Part shown: one piece after another, positions 1 through 14,389 of the stretch
Position numbering within the stretch: the stretch's first letter is position 1
Layout: every line of letters begins with the position of its first letter
DNA from: Pteria penguin
Lineage: Eukaryota; Mollusca; Bivalvia; Pterioida; Pteriidae
Assembly (NCBI GenBank): GCA_035048485.1
Contig: CM068587.1
Location: 34,085,001 to 34,149,000, forward strand
DNA length: 64,000 nt
Reading direction: 5' to 3'
Made by a program: the position numbers and the translations under genes
Notes under the pieces: model-generated
Seen by the model: only the letters and a program-made list of their open reading frames with translations
The model's database searches: none
Told to the model about the DNA's origin: nothing

Positions 1-100
1 AGATACATTATTGCAGATTTCTTCTCAAATACCTAAGTGATTGAAATAAAACGTGGTAAAAACAATTATTGTGCGATATTTTATCAGATACAATCATGGA

Positions 101-1650
<1,550 letters not shown>

Positions 1651-1680
1651 CACATGTCCACGACACACACTTTGAATGCG

Positions 1681-1733
1681 GTGTGTGTGTATGTCATGTG
1701 TGTGTGTGTGTGTGTATGTGTGTGTGTGTGTAT
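1681..1733. repeat. (TG)n microsatellite
   Basis: TG repeats interrupted by ATGTCA and AT units. Confidence 0.95.
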
Positions 1734-1904
1734 GAAGCGCAGCATACTTGAATCTGCATCCCCCTCCCATTACCCCAAATTTCACGTAGTACTTAATTTC
1801 GCTCCTTTTTTTCTCAGTATGCACATGTCATGTGCCGATATATATCTTGTAACTAGGCCTATAAATTTTACCCACAGCTGCAATGCATCTATATAAAATG
1901 ATGA

Positions 1905-2290
1905 AATGATGTGACCAAGAGGTTCCGGGTTCGACTCCTGCTGTGGGCACGCCGGTGGTTTGTCTTTCGGACGAGACAGTAAAATCCTGTCCCGTGTCAT
2001 GGTAGGCGTGGCACGTAAAAGATCCTCTCATTGATTCGGGTCAGTCCGTTGCAAAGGTATAAATGTCTTTGCAATGCATCAGGCAGATACCGTTACTAAA
2101 TACGTGAAATAATCGTGGAGTAACCATTGGCGGATTTAGAGGGACGAGGCGGGGAGCATCACCCTTTCGCCATATATTTACCAGTAAAAACCACCAAAAA
2201 TGGCTGAGTAGATTGGCTAATACACCCCCCCTTTTTTCCGAAATCCTGTATATACCACTGGTGACGTTTAACAATAATCAATCAATCTTA
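1905..2290 (+). mobile_element. tRNA-derived SINE (family B) interrupted by a MITE
   Basis: A Pol III B-box-like GGTTCGACTCC at 1929-1939 is followed by the family body: GTCTTTCGGACGAGACAG, GGCACGTAAAAGATCC, GTCCGTTGCAAAGGTA and GCAATGCATCAGGCAGAT. The body breaks near 2124, where a GGCGGATTTAGAGG element starts, and resumes near 2263 with GTGACGTTTAACAATAATC and a (CAAT)n tail. The tRNA head upstream of the B box is truncated or decayed. Call rests on comparison with the copies at 7.7, 17.9 and 25 kb in this window. Confidence 0.8.
2124..2262 (+). mobile_element. MITE with GTGGCGGAT-type inverted ends, inserted in a SINE
   Basis: Left end CATTGGCGGATTTAGAGGG and right end TTTCCGAAATCCTGTATATACCACTG are diverged copies of the ends of the complete element at 28788-28943. 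Internal TGGCTGAGTAGATTGGCTAATAC is shared with the copies at 3.3, 26.1 and 28.6 kb. The flanks GTAAC / GTGAC may be a diverged 5-bp target duplication. No coding capacity. Confidence 0.75.
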
Positions 2291-2746
2291 TTTTCTCCTT
2301 CTTGAACTTCTTCTTCTTCTTCAGTATATCGGCATTGTATGGTATCATGAACAGATAATATCGAACAAAGCCAAGTTGTGCCCCTCCACCTAAGCACAGT
2401 CTAAGCCACTGATTATATACATTGATGTATGTACATATATAAACTTACAAACCTCCAGGCTTTACCGTCGTACCCAAAGATCGAGTAAGTCATATTGAAA
2501 GAACACGTAGTTTTAACTTTGCTATCGAGGCACGTAAAAATAATGCAATACGTCGTTTTTATGCTGTTCCGAGATATTGCATCAAAACGGTTATGGTTTT
2601 TATTGTACAATTTGTCAAAATATTTCGGCTCTTTGAGGGTAAAATTTTCTTCAAGGAAAAGGCACATTCCAACTCTGAACAAGTCCAAAAGGATATTTCA
2701 GGTAAAATTATCCCGCCTTCTTCTTCCTTTTTTTATTGTATTCTTT

Positions 2747-2769
2747 GGGGGGGGGGGGGGGGGGGGGGG
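2747..2769. repeat. Poly-G run (23 G)
   Basis: Uninterrupted G tract followed by AAGGGGG. Length may be affected by sequencing. Confidence 0.9.
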
Positions 2770-3254
2770 AAGGGGGTTTAGGAAAAGTTAATAATCTCTT
2801 ATGGACATATATGTACATGCAGTCTTTATATGAAAGTATTTCCTTCGGTCCTAGATTCTGGGATGCAAAAAAGGATTGTGGTTAGTAACTGTCATTGTAA
2901 AATTATTAGTTTTTCTTCTATAGCGGTCATCTTGATGATGTCAAAACTATGTATTGTTCCCAATCTATAACGATTTTATTGACATTTAAAAGAAATGCAT
3001 GTAATTTATTCATTTGTGCAACTAGCGCAAGTCATGAAATGTTACATTATTCTATATGGGTGTACAGCGTCAGCCATATGCAAAGTCTGTTTTGTAGCGA
3101 TTTTGTAAGACATTAAAAGAACATTGTTAATATATAGTTTAATACTCAGCCAAGTACACTGTGCATATAATGGAGGGATTTGTCTAATGCAATGCTTAAT
3201 TTCAGTTGCGAATTTACAGCCCCACCCCCCTTTTCGCAACAAGTGTGAGTACAA

Positions 3255-3346
3255 CTTCAGATATGAAACCCAAATGGCTGAGTATTTTGGCTAATACTTG
3301 AATTTCACATGTGGGCCGCTTTTTCGGAAATCCTGGATCCGCCACT
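3255..3346 (+). mobile_element. MITE fragment (GTGGCGGAT family), right end only
   Basis: Shows AAATGGCTGAGTATTTTGG, CTAATACTTGAATTTCACATG, then TTTTTCGGAAATCC and TGGATCCGCCACTG, i.e. the right half of the family. The left terminal repeat is not seen; a C-rich stretch at 3228-3240 may be its remnant. Confidence 0.65.
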
Positions 3347-4591
3347 GAATTTCAGAAATTTTGATTGATGTCACAGTGGGTCTCCAGGCAAAGCAGCGAA
3401 GGACATCTTACATGTCAATGTTTATCGTAACATGGAATATCGAAAAACGATTATTTCAAAAATAGCAAAAGATATGATCTGTGCATGTATAGTTTTAGAC
3501 TCATCAGGGTGTTCAATATGGACCAGGGGTGTTGGAAGATAGGGAGCACATGTAGGGATCCCCTCCACCCCTTTTCGACGTGTGTATATTCCTATGTAAC
3601 CATACTTTTAATATATATCACACAACTATATAGAGATACTAATCCAACAAAAGATTTGCTAAAACCTTTCTATTCCATTTTTCATTTCCTCTTTCTTTCC
3701 GACCTCGCCTTTTACACGTTTTAGATTTCAGTTTAGTTTTCTTTTTACAAATTTATGCTCAAACTTTCTAATTTTTTTTCTATTCACATTTCATGGTGTT
3801 TGAATTTTCAGTTTCATGCGAAGCAACTCTGTTGTTCATAAAACGAATACAAGTTACTGTAATGCATTATATAGCAATCCTTATACATGTAAATAAATAC
3901 ATTCAAGATCAGCAGAAAAATATACCTTGGGAAAAAGTGGGAAGTCCTACCTTCGATTAAGTCCCCTTTTCCTGACGGATAAAAAAAAATCTTAATTCGT
4001 ATTGCATAGCAGAAGTGTTAAACTCTCTAAAATACTTTACGACCTATCCCAAACCGAGAACAAAGTAACTTGACACGGGTCCTTGAACATCTTGTACTGT
4101 GTGTGTCGACCGAAACTGAGATGGGGAAAAGTCTGAGTTCAAACACACTTAAAGTCAACATAGCTCAAATAACAGAATTTATATTTTGAATAAATAAATA
4201 TATAGATAAAGCATAGAAAGCAATCGATTTTCGTCCTCATCTTCTTTCTCTCAATTCTTTTTTTTTGGGGGGGGGGCAAAATTTACAGCGTAGGGACAAA
4301 ATAGGTGAAATTTCTAATTCTATAAGGAAGGTGGGAATGTTGTACTACATGCATAAACTATGGTTACACGATATTGTAACATTTTCATATTGAATAGAAT
4401 GTGTTATACTTTGTCAATATTCAACATCCCAAATCCCAAATCAACGATTATGTGTTGTTTTGTAGCGATAGGGAAGAAGGCCTCCATTAGTCTCCAAGCT
4501 GTTTGAGAGAATACTGAACCACTGAACCACAACTAGTAACTTGTGCCGCCACCATATGTCATCTATCCCACCGATTCTTTTATCTTTAAGG

Positions 4592-4596
<5 letters not shown>
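3347..4596. other. Intergenic, nothing recognised
   Basis: AT-rich unique-looking sequence with short homopolymer runs (for example eight-plus Ts then nine Gs near 4260-4277). No gene or known repeat seen. Confidence 0.55.
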
Positions 4597-4783
<187 letters not shown>

Positions 4784-6062
4784 TATATCTGATTCAAATG
4801 TTTTAAATTAGAAACAGTTTGCAAATGCTTAGTGGCGCCACTAATAAGTTTTCGACAACAATGCTAAGATCGATGCATCCAGGTACATGTATATACATCA
4901 CTAGTACTACCTGATCCTCAGGGAGCTATAGGGAAAAGGTTCTAAGGCCTACTGGAGTTGCAAGGAAATCCTCTCCTTTGCAATTGCTGGAGCCACCCTC
5001 CTCTGTATACAATGTATGCAAAAGCTTTAAAAACTTTTATTTGGATGGCCATCTCCTTAATTTTTACTTAGATTGCCCTTTTCCAAGTCAAACTCAGACG
5101 CGAATCCAGACGTTTTACTGACTGGGATTTCACCCGACATTTAGCGAGAAAGGGTCAAACTTATTGAGGGGATGAGAACTTACCTACTTTACAATCAACA
5201 CTACCAAAATATGTCCTGTTTGTCGATTGTCCGAGTGCGACCGTACCCCCTGATCCCTCCTCCTGGATCCACACATGCATTTTCGATTTATCTTATTTTA
5301 ACTCAAGTAGCGTTTGAAACCTGGATCCACGACTGGAATACAAATATAAGAGATAATTTAAAGACGTTAAGCTCTCCTAAGTTTACGTATAGCCACGTTA
5401 TTTATAACTTCTTTGTGTCGTTTACAGGTACATACTGAACTGATTTATTTTAGCAATACCCTGCAGTTAAACTCTTACCGGCCCCGCTGTTCGAAGATCG
5501 AACGGTTTGATGACAGGCCACAAAATCATACATACGGGCACAGGTCGGACGGACTTATCATGGATTAATATTTACTGCGTGGGATAGTGTATAAATAAAG
5601 AAGGCATTGAGGTAAGTTTTGTTATGATTAATAGTCTAGTTGTGTGTGTGTGAATGTACTTCGATCGGACAGGGGATTATAGTGATTCCCCGCTTGTCTG
5701 AGGTCTATATTCAAATGCAGTGTGGCCTTTTATAATTATGACACGTGTGTTTTCCTGCGACTTTGACTTCCACATGTTTTCTGCAATGAGACACGACCAC
5801 TAAAAAGATCTAGAGATCGTGCGTTTTGTTATACATGCTAATTACTGCAAGTTTTGTATTTTGTCTTACTGTTTGGTTAGTTTAAAAGAAAATGACATCG
5901 GCAAGAAGATGCAATGGAATTGGGAGGGGGGGCAACTTACGAATTTAGTTGTTATGATTTCTTTCATGTCTCTGTACGATACGTATTGTGTGAATAAACA
6001 AACAAAACAAGTTCACCGTAAAGTTTATGACAGACAAATAATCCTGAAGATGTATTATGCAG
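4784..6062. other. Intergenic, nothing recognised
   Basis: No coding exon with supporting features. Reading frames of up to 88 codons occur but carry no recognisable protein signature. Confidence 0.55.
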
Positions 6063-6227
6063 ATGTGATATCATAAAAACAGAGACATGTGTATATATGT
6101 CTGATAAAAAAGATTGGTAGAACCTAGCCGCAAGTAGTGGCCCTATGTGATATCATAAAAACAGAGACATGTGTATATATGTCTGATAAAAAAAGATTGG
6201 TAGAACCTAGCCGCAAGTAGTGGCCCT
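6063..6227. repeat. 82-bp tandem duplication
   Basis: A unit beginning ATGTGATATCATAAAAACAG is repeated at 6063 and 6145 with one extra A in the second copy. The unit ends with the sequence CCGCAAGTAGTGGCCCTATG, which also forms the arm of the adjacent inverted repeat. Confidence 0.93.
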
Positions 6228-6278
6228 ATGTGAATGATAGGCCCTATCATTCATATAGGGCCACTATTGCGGCTAGGT
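6205..6278. mobile_element. Foldback/MITE-like inverted repeat (CCGCAAGTAGTGGCCC family)
   Basis: Left arm 6205-6240 starts ACCTAGCCGCAAGTAGTGG; right arm 6244-6278 ends CCACTATTGCGGCTAGGT. The arms are about 35 bases with a 3-base centre, one deletion and one mismatch. The same arm forms the perfect palindrome at 31946-31997, so this is a dispersed family and not a chance hairpin. Confidence 0.8.
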
Positions 6279-7554
6279 AGAGGCTAAAGACAGAGGGAGT
6301 GTGTTACATGTTTGTTTTGTTTGTTTATTTTGTCAGTTCACGAAGAAATTTTGCCCTCTTATTGCGCAAGGAGGACTTCTTAAAAGCCCGATATACTGCA
6401 TGATTGGAGTGGGAAGGAAATGCAAGGGGAATAGGCGTTTAACAGCCACCGAAATTGCCTTTCTTTAGAAAATATGTATGGACTGACTGAAACTTTTTCT
6501 GAATGAACATATTGTCCATAACCTGGGTATAGCCAGGTATAGGGTCAGATGCAGTCTTTGAGTTTAGGAAAAGGGGGTTGCGCCGCGTAAAAAATAATGG
6601 GAAGACAGACAACTATTCCTGTTTGACGAGAGGGTTCCGATATATCACATTTATTTATTTGTGTTATCAGTACGCAGTAATGACACCACGATGTGTACTC
6701 TTAAAAACTTGCCCCCCCCCCCCCCCCCCTCCTCATCTCTGAATATTTACGATGATATCTGAATTTTCATCAAAAGATCAACATAAAGATTTTTTTTACT
6801 TTTCAATTTAGAAATTGAGAGTGCCGCAAGTGGTGCCCCTTCACCTTTTCAATTACAGCTACTCCACTGCATCGCAAATAAACATTTTCCATCGTCGCGA
6901 CACGTAAAACATCCGTAACACGATACCAAACAACAAATGGAACAGACAGATAGCTTGTGTACTTTTTTTAATTTCTAAACTATTGCATAATTCATAAATA
7001 CAATTTTCTGCCCACAGATGTTTCCCCTAGTGAGGAAACGTGAAACCTACAAAATGCGTTTTCACTATACGTCTTGCGCACTACATGTAATCATTAGTGC
7101 ATAATATTTTGTTTTGACCGTTCACCACCGATGCCAATAAAACATAAATAATAAAAGGTTAATGCGTGAAAAATCAGCAGTCAAGGTGTATGTGACTAAG
7201 GCCGACACAAAGGAAGAAGTATCTCTTTGACCCACGGCCAACGTCAGTACAATACGTAGAAAAAAACACATTATTGCGCCCTCGAGCGCCTCAAGACGAT
7301 AGACGTCAAGCTTCATCGCAGTCGATCACAAACCTTCAAAACACGACGATTTTTGTGGTGGACAGGCACCGTTTGCAAGTAACAGGGCTAATTATTGGAG
7401 ACCACAACTATCTGGGCTTGAGGAAGAGATTTTTAATTTTTTCGCCTACAAATACCGACTTTGATAAGTAAATAGATCGAAGGTACATGAATATCGATGT
7501 CACAGATGTAGATACATGTAGAATGAACACTGGTTTTATGAATTTGGTGGCAGC
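6279..7554. other. Intergenic with a poly-C run
   Basis: An 18-base C run lies at 6712-6729. Otherwise no gene, SINE or MITE signature was recognised. Confidence 0.55.
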
Positions 7555-7607
<53 letters not shown>

Positions 7608-7690
7608 TGATGATGATGATGATGATGATTATGATGGATAATAATAATAATAATACAAATTATTACTATTATTTCAATTATTATTATTGT
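7555..7690. repeat. (AAT)n/(GAT)n/(ATT)n microsatellite
   Basis: AAT repeats to about 7604, GAT repeats to 7629, more AAT, then ATT repeats after 7660; AAT and ATT parts are complementary. Confidence 0.95.
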
Positions 7691-7721
7691 TTTAATTATA
7701 ATTATATTATATAATTCGTTA

Positions 7722-8003
7722 GTAGTGATGTGGTCTAGTGGATTAGGTGCTCGGCTCGTGACCTAGAGGTCCTGGGTTCGACTGCCGCCCTGGACACACC
7801 GGTGTTCTGTCTTTCGGATGAGACAGTAAAAACCGAGACCCCGTGTCACGGTGGCGTGGCACGTAAAAGATCCCTCACTGCTTCGGGTAGGTCCGTTGCA
7901 AAGGTAGAAATCTCGATGGAATGCATCAGGGAGATGCCAGCACCATATATGTAAAATAACCATGGAGTGACGTAAAACAAGAATCAGTCAATCAATCAGC
8001 AGT
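7722..8003 (+). mobile_element. tRNA-derived SINE (family B), near full length
   Basis: tRNA-like head with an A box (GTGGTCTAGTGGATTAGGTG) and B box (GGTTCGACTGC), then GTCTTTCGGATGAGACAG, GTGGCACGTAAAAGATCCC, GGTCCGTTGCAAAGGTAGA, GAATGCATCAGGGAGATGCC, GTGACGTAAAACAAGAATC and a (CAAT)n tail. The most complete plus-strand copy in the window. No protein is encoded; LINE-driven mobility is the rule for such elements. Confidence 0.88.
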
Positions 8004-9330
8004 GGAACGGGCCTTAATTTTTCTGAGCAAGCAAAATATTTGGTTGTTTGGGGAACCTCACCGACAAAGCAAATTTGAAAGGGATTTATATTCTATGAAG
8101 CAACTGGCAGACGATTTAATTGTAGAGTTTTATACAAAATAAAAGGTATAATATTGACCGAACTGAAGGATAGGGCTCCCAATGAACCAAGGTGTAGGAC
8201 ATTCGACGGAATAAGGATGGGCTTTCGACAAAACAAGCCTGAAGGGTAATGGATTACGAACTAATGGTTAGCCCATAGCATTCGACATGCCAGAGATTGG
8301 GAAATTCAAAGATGTTAGGCATATGTCATTCTACGAAAAAAAAATATAGGGCATTCGACGAACTACGCAATAGTATAAGGCATCCGAGGAGAAAAAGGGC
8401 AGAACTTTCAACGAACCTTAGGATATGACGTTTCTTCGAAGCAAGGGATAGGACACTTAAACAAAGAAATAAGTGATAAAGAATCCGACAAACATATTAA
8501 ATGAGAAGTTCAGCGCTCTCGACGTACCAAATAGTATGGGAATCCACTGAACGAAAGCATGATTTCGACTGATCAAAAGACTGGTATTCGACAAACCAAA
8601 GAGTTTTTTATTTGAGAAACAATCAGTGGACCAGTTAGTCGAACATATGATCAATAAAAAGTTGTAACATTCATCTTTCGGCCACTGTGGTTTTAACACT
8701 GCTCTTCTTATATATTATTAGAATTCCAATCATTTGGCCATGAACATCACTGAAGAGACATATTTAAAAGTTGTCGAAATGCGCATCTGGTGCACAACAT
8801 TATAAGGTATATATGTGTAATAGTTATTTAATGAAAAGGTAAGCCATTCAACCGACCATAGTCCTTGACATTCCTTTTCATTAACTGCAGGGTAGCCAAT
8901 AAAAACAACATTACCCCCGTCCAGAACGAAAGTTTTGCTTTTAATACATTTCATTTTCAAACCGCAGTACAGCATATCATCTGCAAACGCAGTGCGAAGT
9001 CAGCTATTAATCTAGTTACCTTTTCAATGGTGTTTATTTGCAAACTTTAGTGTCCGATTTTGTCTTTGTTTTCTGCCAAGAAATGTGGATAAATAAGGCA
9101 TGCGGGTGATATTCTACCACCTGTTTCTATCTAAAATCTCGTCTCGTTTGTCCCATAAAATCGTATCCATTGCGTGTCGACCCCTAGAAAAGCCAACGTC
9201 ATCGCGAAGAAGACGGGACCTCCTTCATTGTTGGTCCCTGAACGTACACCTGCGGAGATTTGGCATGTATTGTGAGAAAGGCTGACACTTTGAGAGCAGT
9301 ATCTTGATTATTGAATTCTGACATAATCGA
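8004..9330. other. Intergenic, nothing recognised
   Basis: Unique-looking sequence; the stretch 8150-8650 is rich in loosely repeated GGGCATTCGACGAAC-like phrases (for example near 8198, 8281, 8350), perhaps a decayed minisatellite. Confidence 0.45.
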
Positions 9331-9460
9331 ATCGAGCTCTTATCGGATAAAGGACTGTGATATGGTATTAATGATGATAAATATTCATATGATGATGATG
9401 AAGATGGTGATTGTGGTGGTGGTAGCGGTGGTGGAGAAGATGATGATAGATGCATGGTGG

Positions 9461-9503
<43 letters not shown>

Positions 9504-9842
9504 ATAATTGAGTCGCTCTTATCGATTAAAGGACTGTGATATAGTATTGATGATGATACATATTCATATTTGATGATGATGATGATGATGATGGTGATTG
9601 TGGTGGTGGTAGAAATGGTGGAGAAGATGATTATAGATGAACGATGATGATGATGATATAGTTGTGTTAGTGGTGGTGGTGATGATGATTGATGATGAAA
9701 ACTTATTTGTAATTAAGAAGGTTGTGATGGTGATGTTGGATGTAATGGGGATGGAGACAACAAAAATAATATGGATTATTATGGATGATGATAATGATGA
9801 TGATGATGGTGGTGGTGGTGATGATGATGATGATGATGGTGG

Positions 9843-9873
<31 letters not shown>

Positions 9874-9892
9874 GGGCTGGTGATGATGATGT

Positions 9893-9925
<33 letters not shown>

Positions 9926-9950
9926 CGATGATGATGATAAAGAGAAACGG
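9331..9950. repeat. GAT/GGT-rich trinucleotide tract with an internal ~175-bp duplication
   Basis: A segment with TAAAGGACTGTGATATGGTA near 9346-9370 recurs with TAAAGGACTGTGATATAGTA near 9526-9546, each followed by TATTCATAT, GAT repeats and GGTGATTGTGGTGGTGGTAG. Beyond 9650 the tract is GAT and GGT repeats to 9948. The Asp/Gly or Met-rich reading frames over it are artefacts. Confidence 0.9.
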
Positions 9951-10744
9951 AGTCGGTAATAGAGTAATCTATTGATATTAATTGTAAAATTGTATTTCTA
10001 ACATGCAGAACAGATGCATGTCTAAGAGGGAAGCAGCTGGATAATTAATCTTACTAGACTCAAGTGAGATGAAAACCTGCCTTCAGCGCATGCCTTAAAT
10101 GAAGAGAAATGGCAATGATTCTCGACTACAATGTGCAATAATTGAATGTCCGGGATGCATTACCGAGTTACTTTATTGTCAGTGTGTGCGATTAGATCAC
10201 ACGGCAAATGAAAAAGAGAACGATTTTGTATTTCTTTTTGCAGATGTAGTCTTAAATTCATTTCCATTACTATAACTGCGTTTCTTCACAGATTTACAGA
10301 AATTGTTACATTCTAATGAGAATAGATTGCACAATTTGTTTTTGGTTGTACACTGTGGCACGACTATGACGAGTTGTAGTTGATTGGCCATGCGACCCCT
10401 CATAATAGAGATAAGCGTTCGATACCAGAGATAAATGTTCGTCTTCATACTGAAATATATTTATCAAGTTTTGATCCGCCCATCTGACAAGTTTACAATA
10501 TAACTGCAGAGAACATCTGTCTTTACCAGAGTGCATTGTGATCCTCCCCGCGACACATCTGTCCTTTGCTCATTACTCAACTTGAAACTGAACACGTTTG
10601 TAAATACAATAGGTATGTAAGACCCATGAATTAAAATAAAAACTACTCAGACGCGTACCTAAAAGAGATGTCGATAGGACAACTTTAGAACCTTTTGACT
10701 TTATCGCCTTCATGCCATGTTATATGTTGTGTGTACGCCCGACA
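9951..10744. other. Intergenic, nothing recognised
   Basis: No supported gene or element. Confidence 0.55.
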
Positions 10745-10835
10745 ATAGGTGGCGCCTGTGTTTAGAACTGGCTTTGTGAAAAAAGGATCTTACTTGTGAC
10801 TAGCAAAGCTAATCCTGAACACAGGCGTCACCTAT
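10745..10835. mobile_element. Small hairpin MITE-like element
   Basis: Left arm ATAGGTGGCGCCTGTGTTTAG and right arm CTGAACACAGGCGTCACCTAT are inverted repeats of about 21 bases with two mismatches, separated by about 50 bases that include a second short complementary pair (GGCTTTG / CAAAGC). Confidence 0.7.
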
Positions 10836-13800
10836 CTATTTGGTTGACAATGTCATACCTTAAAATCTTAGGCTGTAGTTATTGGCTCATATGTAAAAAT
10901 TGCATATTGGCGTAAAATATCAGTAACACGGCGAATAAAGTTCGACTTTTGCCAATAAAAAGTGTCACAGAGAAAGCATGAATATTGAATAATGTTATTT
11001 GGACTCAGATCTTCATGTGATTGTGTGTAATGCATGACACAGTAAAATAGTGCATGGCTCGAAATTGAGTCCTGAACAAAACTTGAATCTTTTGGGACGC
11101 AGACGTTGATTCAGCGACGGCTTTCCTTAGCAATCAAGAACAAAAAAGCGTGTATTTTAGAGGTAGCAAAAGGGAGCTCTGTTATACAGGCCGTATTACC
11201 CAAATAAGTTCGAAATTATTCAGCATGACATAAATGAACACACAGACATACACGTATAATGTCATTTGGTTCTGCGCTTATAAAGGAATCCGAATATATG
11301 ATGTCATCAGTGCGCATGACCTGCCAATATGCATGGGTCACTTCCTGTAGCTATCTACCATCTGTCTGCTTTAACGGCTTTTGTGAAAGCTTTAATTTAA
11401 TTTAATGGTGTTGATTTTTAAATTTCAGTCGGATAAATGTATTTCGACACGAAAACGCTTAATCGACATGTCTGCTTGTACCTGAATCTAGATGCATTGA
11501 GTGAAAGGAGAAATTGTAATTTGTTTCGGTACGTCGTATGTATACATATGAATATTTATTATTTATTTGCAGATATAATTTCTGTTCTACATTTTCTGTT
11601 CTCTTTTTGTGTGTATGTTGCAGATAGCAAACAAATACCTGTACATGAGAAATGGATAAAACATATATTGATGCATATTGCTTTTGTTAAGCAAATACCA
11701 ACCGATTATCGCCGATAATAGCGATGATATTATAATCGATTATTGTGCACCGATAATCGAGGTTAAAGTGCACGATTCGTTATAGGTTCATCGTTAGATG
11801 CTCAATACTATCGATATCTTTTTGAAGTCGGAAGCGGGGGGGGGGGGGGGGGGGGGGGGGTTGGGTTGTCGAGTCGGTGCGAGTTTGATCCACCTTCGAA
11901 CATTGATGAGTATGTTTGAGAAAAAGGAAGTTCTGATCTGAAGACTTATTTCGATGTTAAGTTCTATTTCTATAGAGACGCAACAGACCGACATTGTTAT
12001 CACAAACTTAAAAATAAGAGCGGAAAATGTCAAATGAATTTTTCCCAGCATATTTATCGTCTTATCAATTAACTCTTCTTAACTTAAGTCAATTCATCTT
12101 ACAATAGCAACGTGCATTCTCGTCTAGTATACAGAATAGATGTTTTGTCTAAGGTTGTCATTCAGATCGACCTGAGCTTCAGATGGTTGTATTGGCTTAG
12201 ACAGACACTGATAAGGATGTCAATCTAGCAAATAAAGTAGAACAGATGTAATCGTGTAGTTATAAACGACTTGGTTGTTCAGTTTTGGACTCAAAAAGGT
12301 CTCTGTGGTATTTCATGTTAATATTTTAAGAATAGCCGTAGATTATATCTATCTAGTATATTGCAAAGAAATTTTGACTTTAGCAAAAGATCTATTCGGA
12401 GCAGTAAAGATTCTTTGGTGTCCATTTCCAACCTGCGTGTAATGATTATAAAAGTCTCCGACACATTCAAGTAAGATTTTACTTAGGAACACTAGGTACC
12501 ACTTCTGGAAACCATTGCTCATTTTCGCTTTTTGTCAGCTCCGAGAAATTTTGGGCGGGTTTCTTAAAGTGAGAAAAGTATTCCGCCACACTGATTTAGG
12601 GTGCTTTACTTCTAATATCATATTACGAGCCGAATTTTGTACAATGTTTTCACTCCTCAAAAGTTAAAATCACAAGTCCCAAATGAAAAGAAAAGATATT
12701 CTTTACAAAAAAAATTCAATCTTTTGGTACTTGTACACTGACAATACTTCAAGTAACCTTGAACCTTTTCAAAGATCGCTCTGAAATCAACATGTACTTA
12801 ACTTCTGTCTATAAAGTAAACGTAACAATACACATTTGATGAACCTAGTAATTCAATATTCTGTATTGTATGTCTGATACTCGCCATACGATGAATTATC
12901 GCGATGTTCCATTTATCATAAAATGTTACTAGATCGGGGCATACTGTCATAATCGCTTCTAGACGCGCAAGGCAAGGAAATTAACACGCTCGCTGGCAAT
13001 GCACCGTGAAATTCGATGTGCGCATTGAAAGAACAACGGACGTACGTTACAATACAATAATAGGGACATATGAAAATAAAGGAAATATGTCAGAAATAGA
13101 GGAATCCAGACAAATGTATTGATTTATCAGGCAACTTGGATGTACAATTGTATAGTGTGTCGCTCGTCGTATTTACTGAAATTTACATGCATATCGGAGG
13201 TAAACTTTTCTTTTCATGAAGATTTAATTGTTTGATTTTTCAACCCCGTGCTACTTTTTGGGTTTAAAAAGATGTGACTTTGTACACTTTGTTGTGTAGA
13301 ACATGCAAGTATGCAGTAAGTACGATTTTGTAGAATTATTATTTGCGTTTTGTATTCTTTGAGGATCGCTTTGAGTCGTAATCTTGTATTTCATTCTTCT
13401 TTTTTTTCTGAATATCTATGCAAAATCATAACTGCTTTAAAAATTAGATAAACATTTTGATACAACATTTGTTTGTGAATTTTAATCGCGTGTCATCTAT
13501 GGTTTAACTTGATTCACAATTTACAGCAAAATATGTTTGGCATTTAAATGATATGCTAAGATGAACGATTACGTTTCAAAGGGTCATAACTTGCGTAGCC
13601 AATGTCGCGCGGTTAGGGAACCATTTCTAAACGAACCAAGTTCTATCTGATTTTGTCTTTACGTGGAAGTTTGTCACAAACATTTTTCGTCGCCCCACCT
13701 AGATACAAAAATGTACATGCATAAGGATTTTTCTCTAGTGTTCCAATGACTAATATAGCGGTAACTATTAAGTCTATTTGGATGAATATATATGCACATA

Positions 13801-14389
13801 TCTACGCACGCGTTTTGAAAATGTTAAAAGATTAGAAGCTTACAAAGCAAATTGAAAGTGGGGTGTGGCAAAACCTACGTTATTCGCTTTATTATTTTTA
13901 AAACTTGGAATGATAACCCATCTGGGCCCTGCTTTCTGCGCCTTTGTTGTCAACGTTGAAGATAATCCGAAGGGGAATATCATGAAATATTCATTATTTC
14001 TTGTTGGATATATGCAAAGAACAATAATGTACCGTTAATTTGATCTAATTAACTATTTACCGGGAAATTAGCAGTTTATCGAGTAATAAACTATTAACCC
14101 GACCAATGATCTGTTTACCGTCTTTCCCGTAAAATGGCGGCACAACTTTGCATATCCGAGCGACACCCTTTAGTTTTAATTATCAAGAAGGCTTATGTAA
14201 TCTTGGTTTTTATATGCTTTTTCCGCCCCTTATTGTAGTACATGTACATCTCGGTATTAATTGACTTATCTGACGGATAGAAACGTACAGGGGCATACCT
14301 GCCAATGTAATGATGGTTTCTTAATATAACGTGCTAAGTCTGGCCTTGATATGGATTGTAGCCATTGTAGTCATGCTGAGCTTGTACAT
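10836..14389. other. Intergenic with a 25-base poly-G run
   Basis: A G tract lies at 11836-11860. Otherwise AT-rich sequence with stops in all frames and no recognised gene, SINE or MITE. Confidence 0.5.

Noticed and set aside
7722..7800. tRNA gene (also at 17.9-18.15, 26.16-26.24 and 61.4 kb)
   Set aside because: A and B boxes are present, but the cloverleaf stems do not close and each is followed by a SINE body; they are SINE heads.
9637..9975. Asp/Met/Gly-rich 112-codon frame
   Set aside because: Translation of the GAT/GGT trinucleotide tract.
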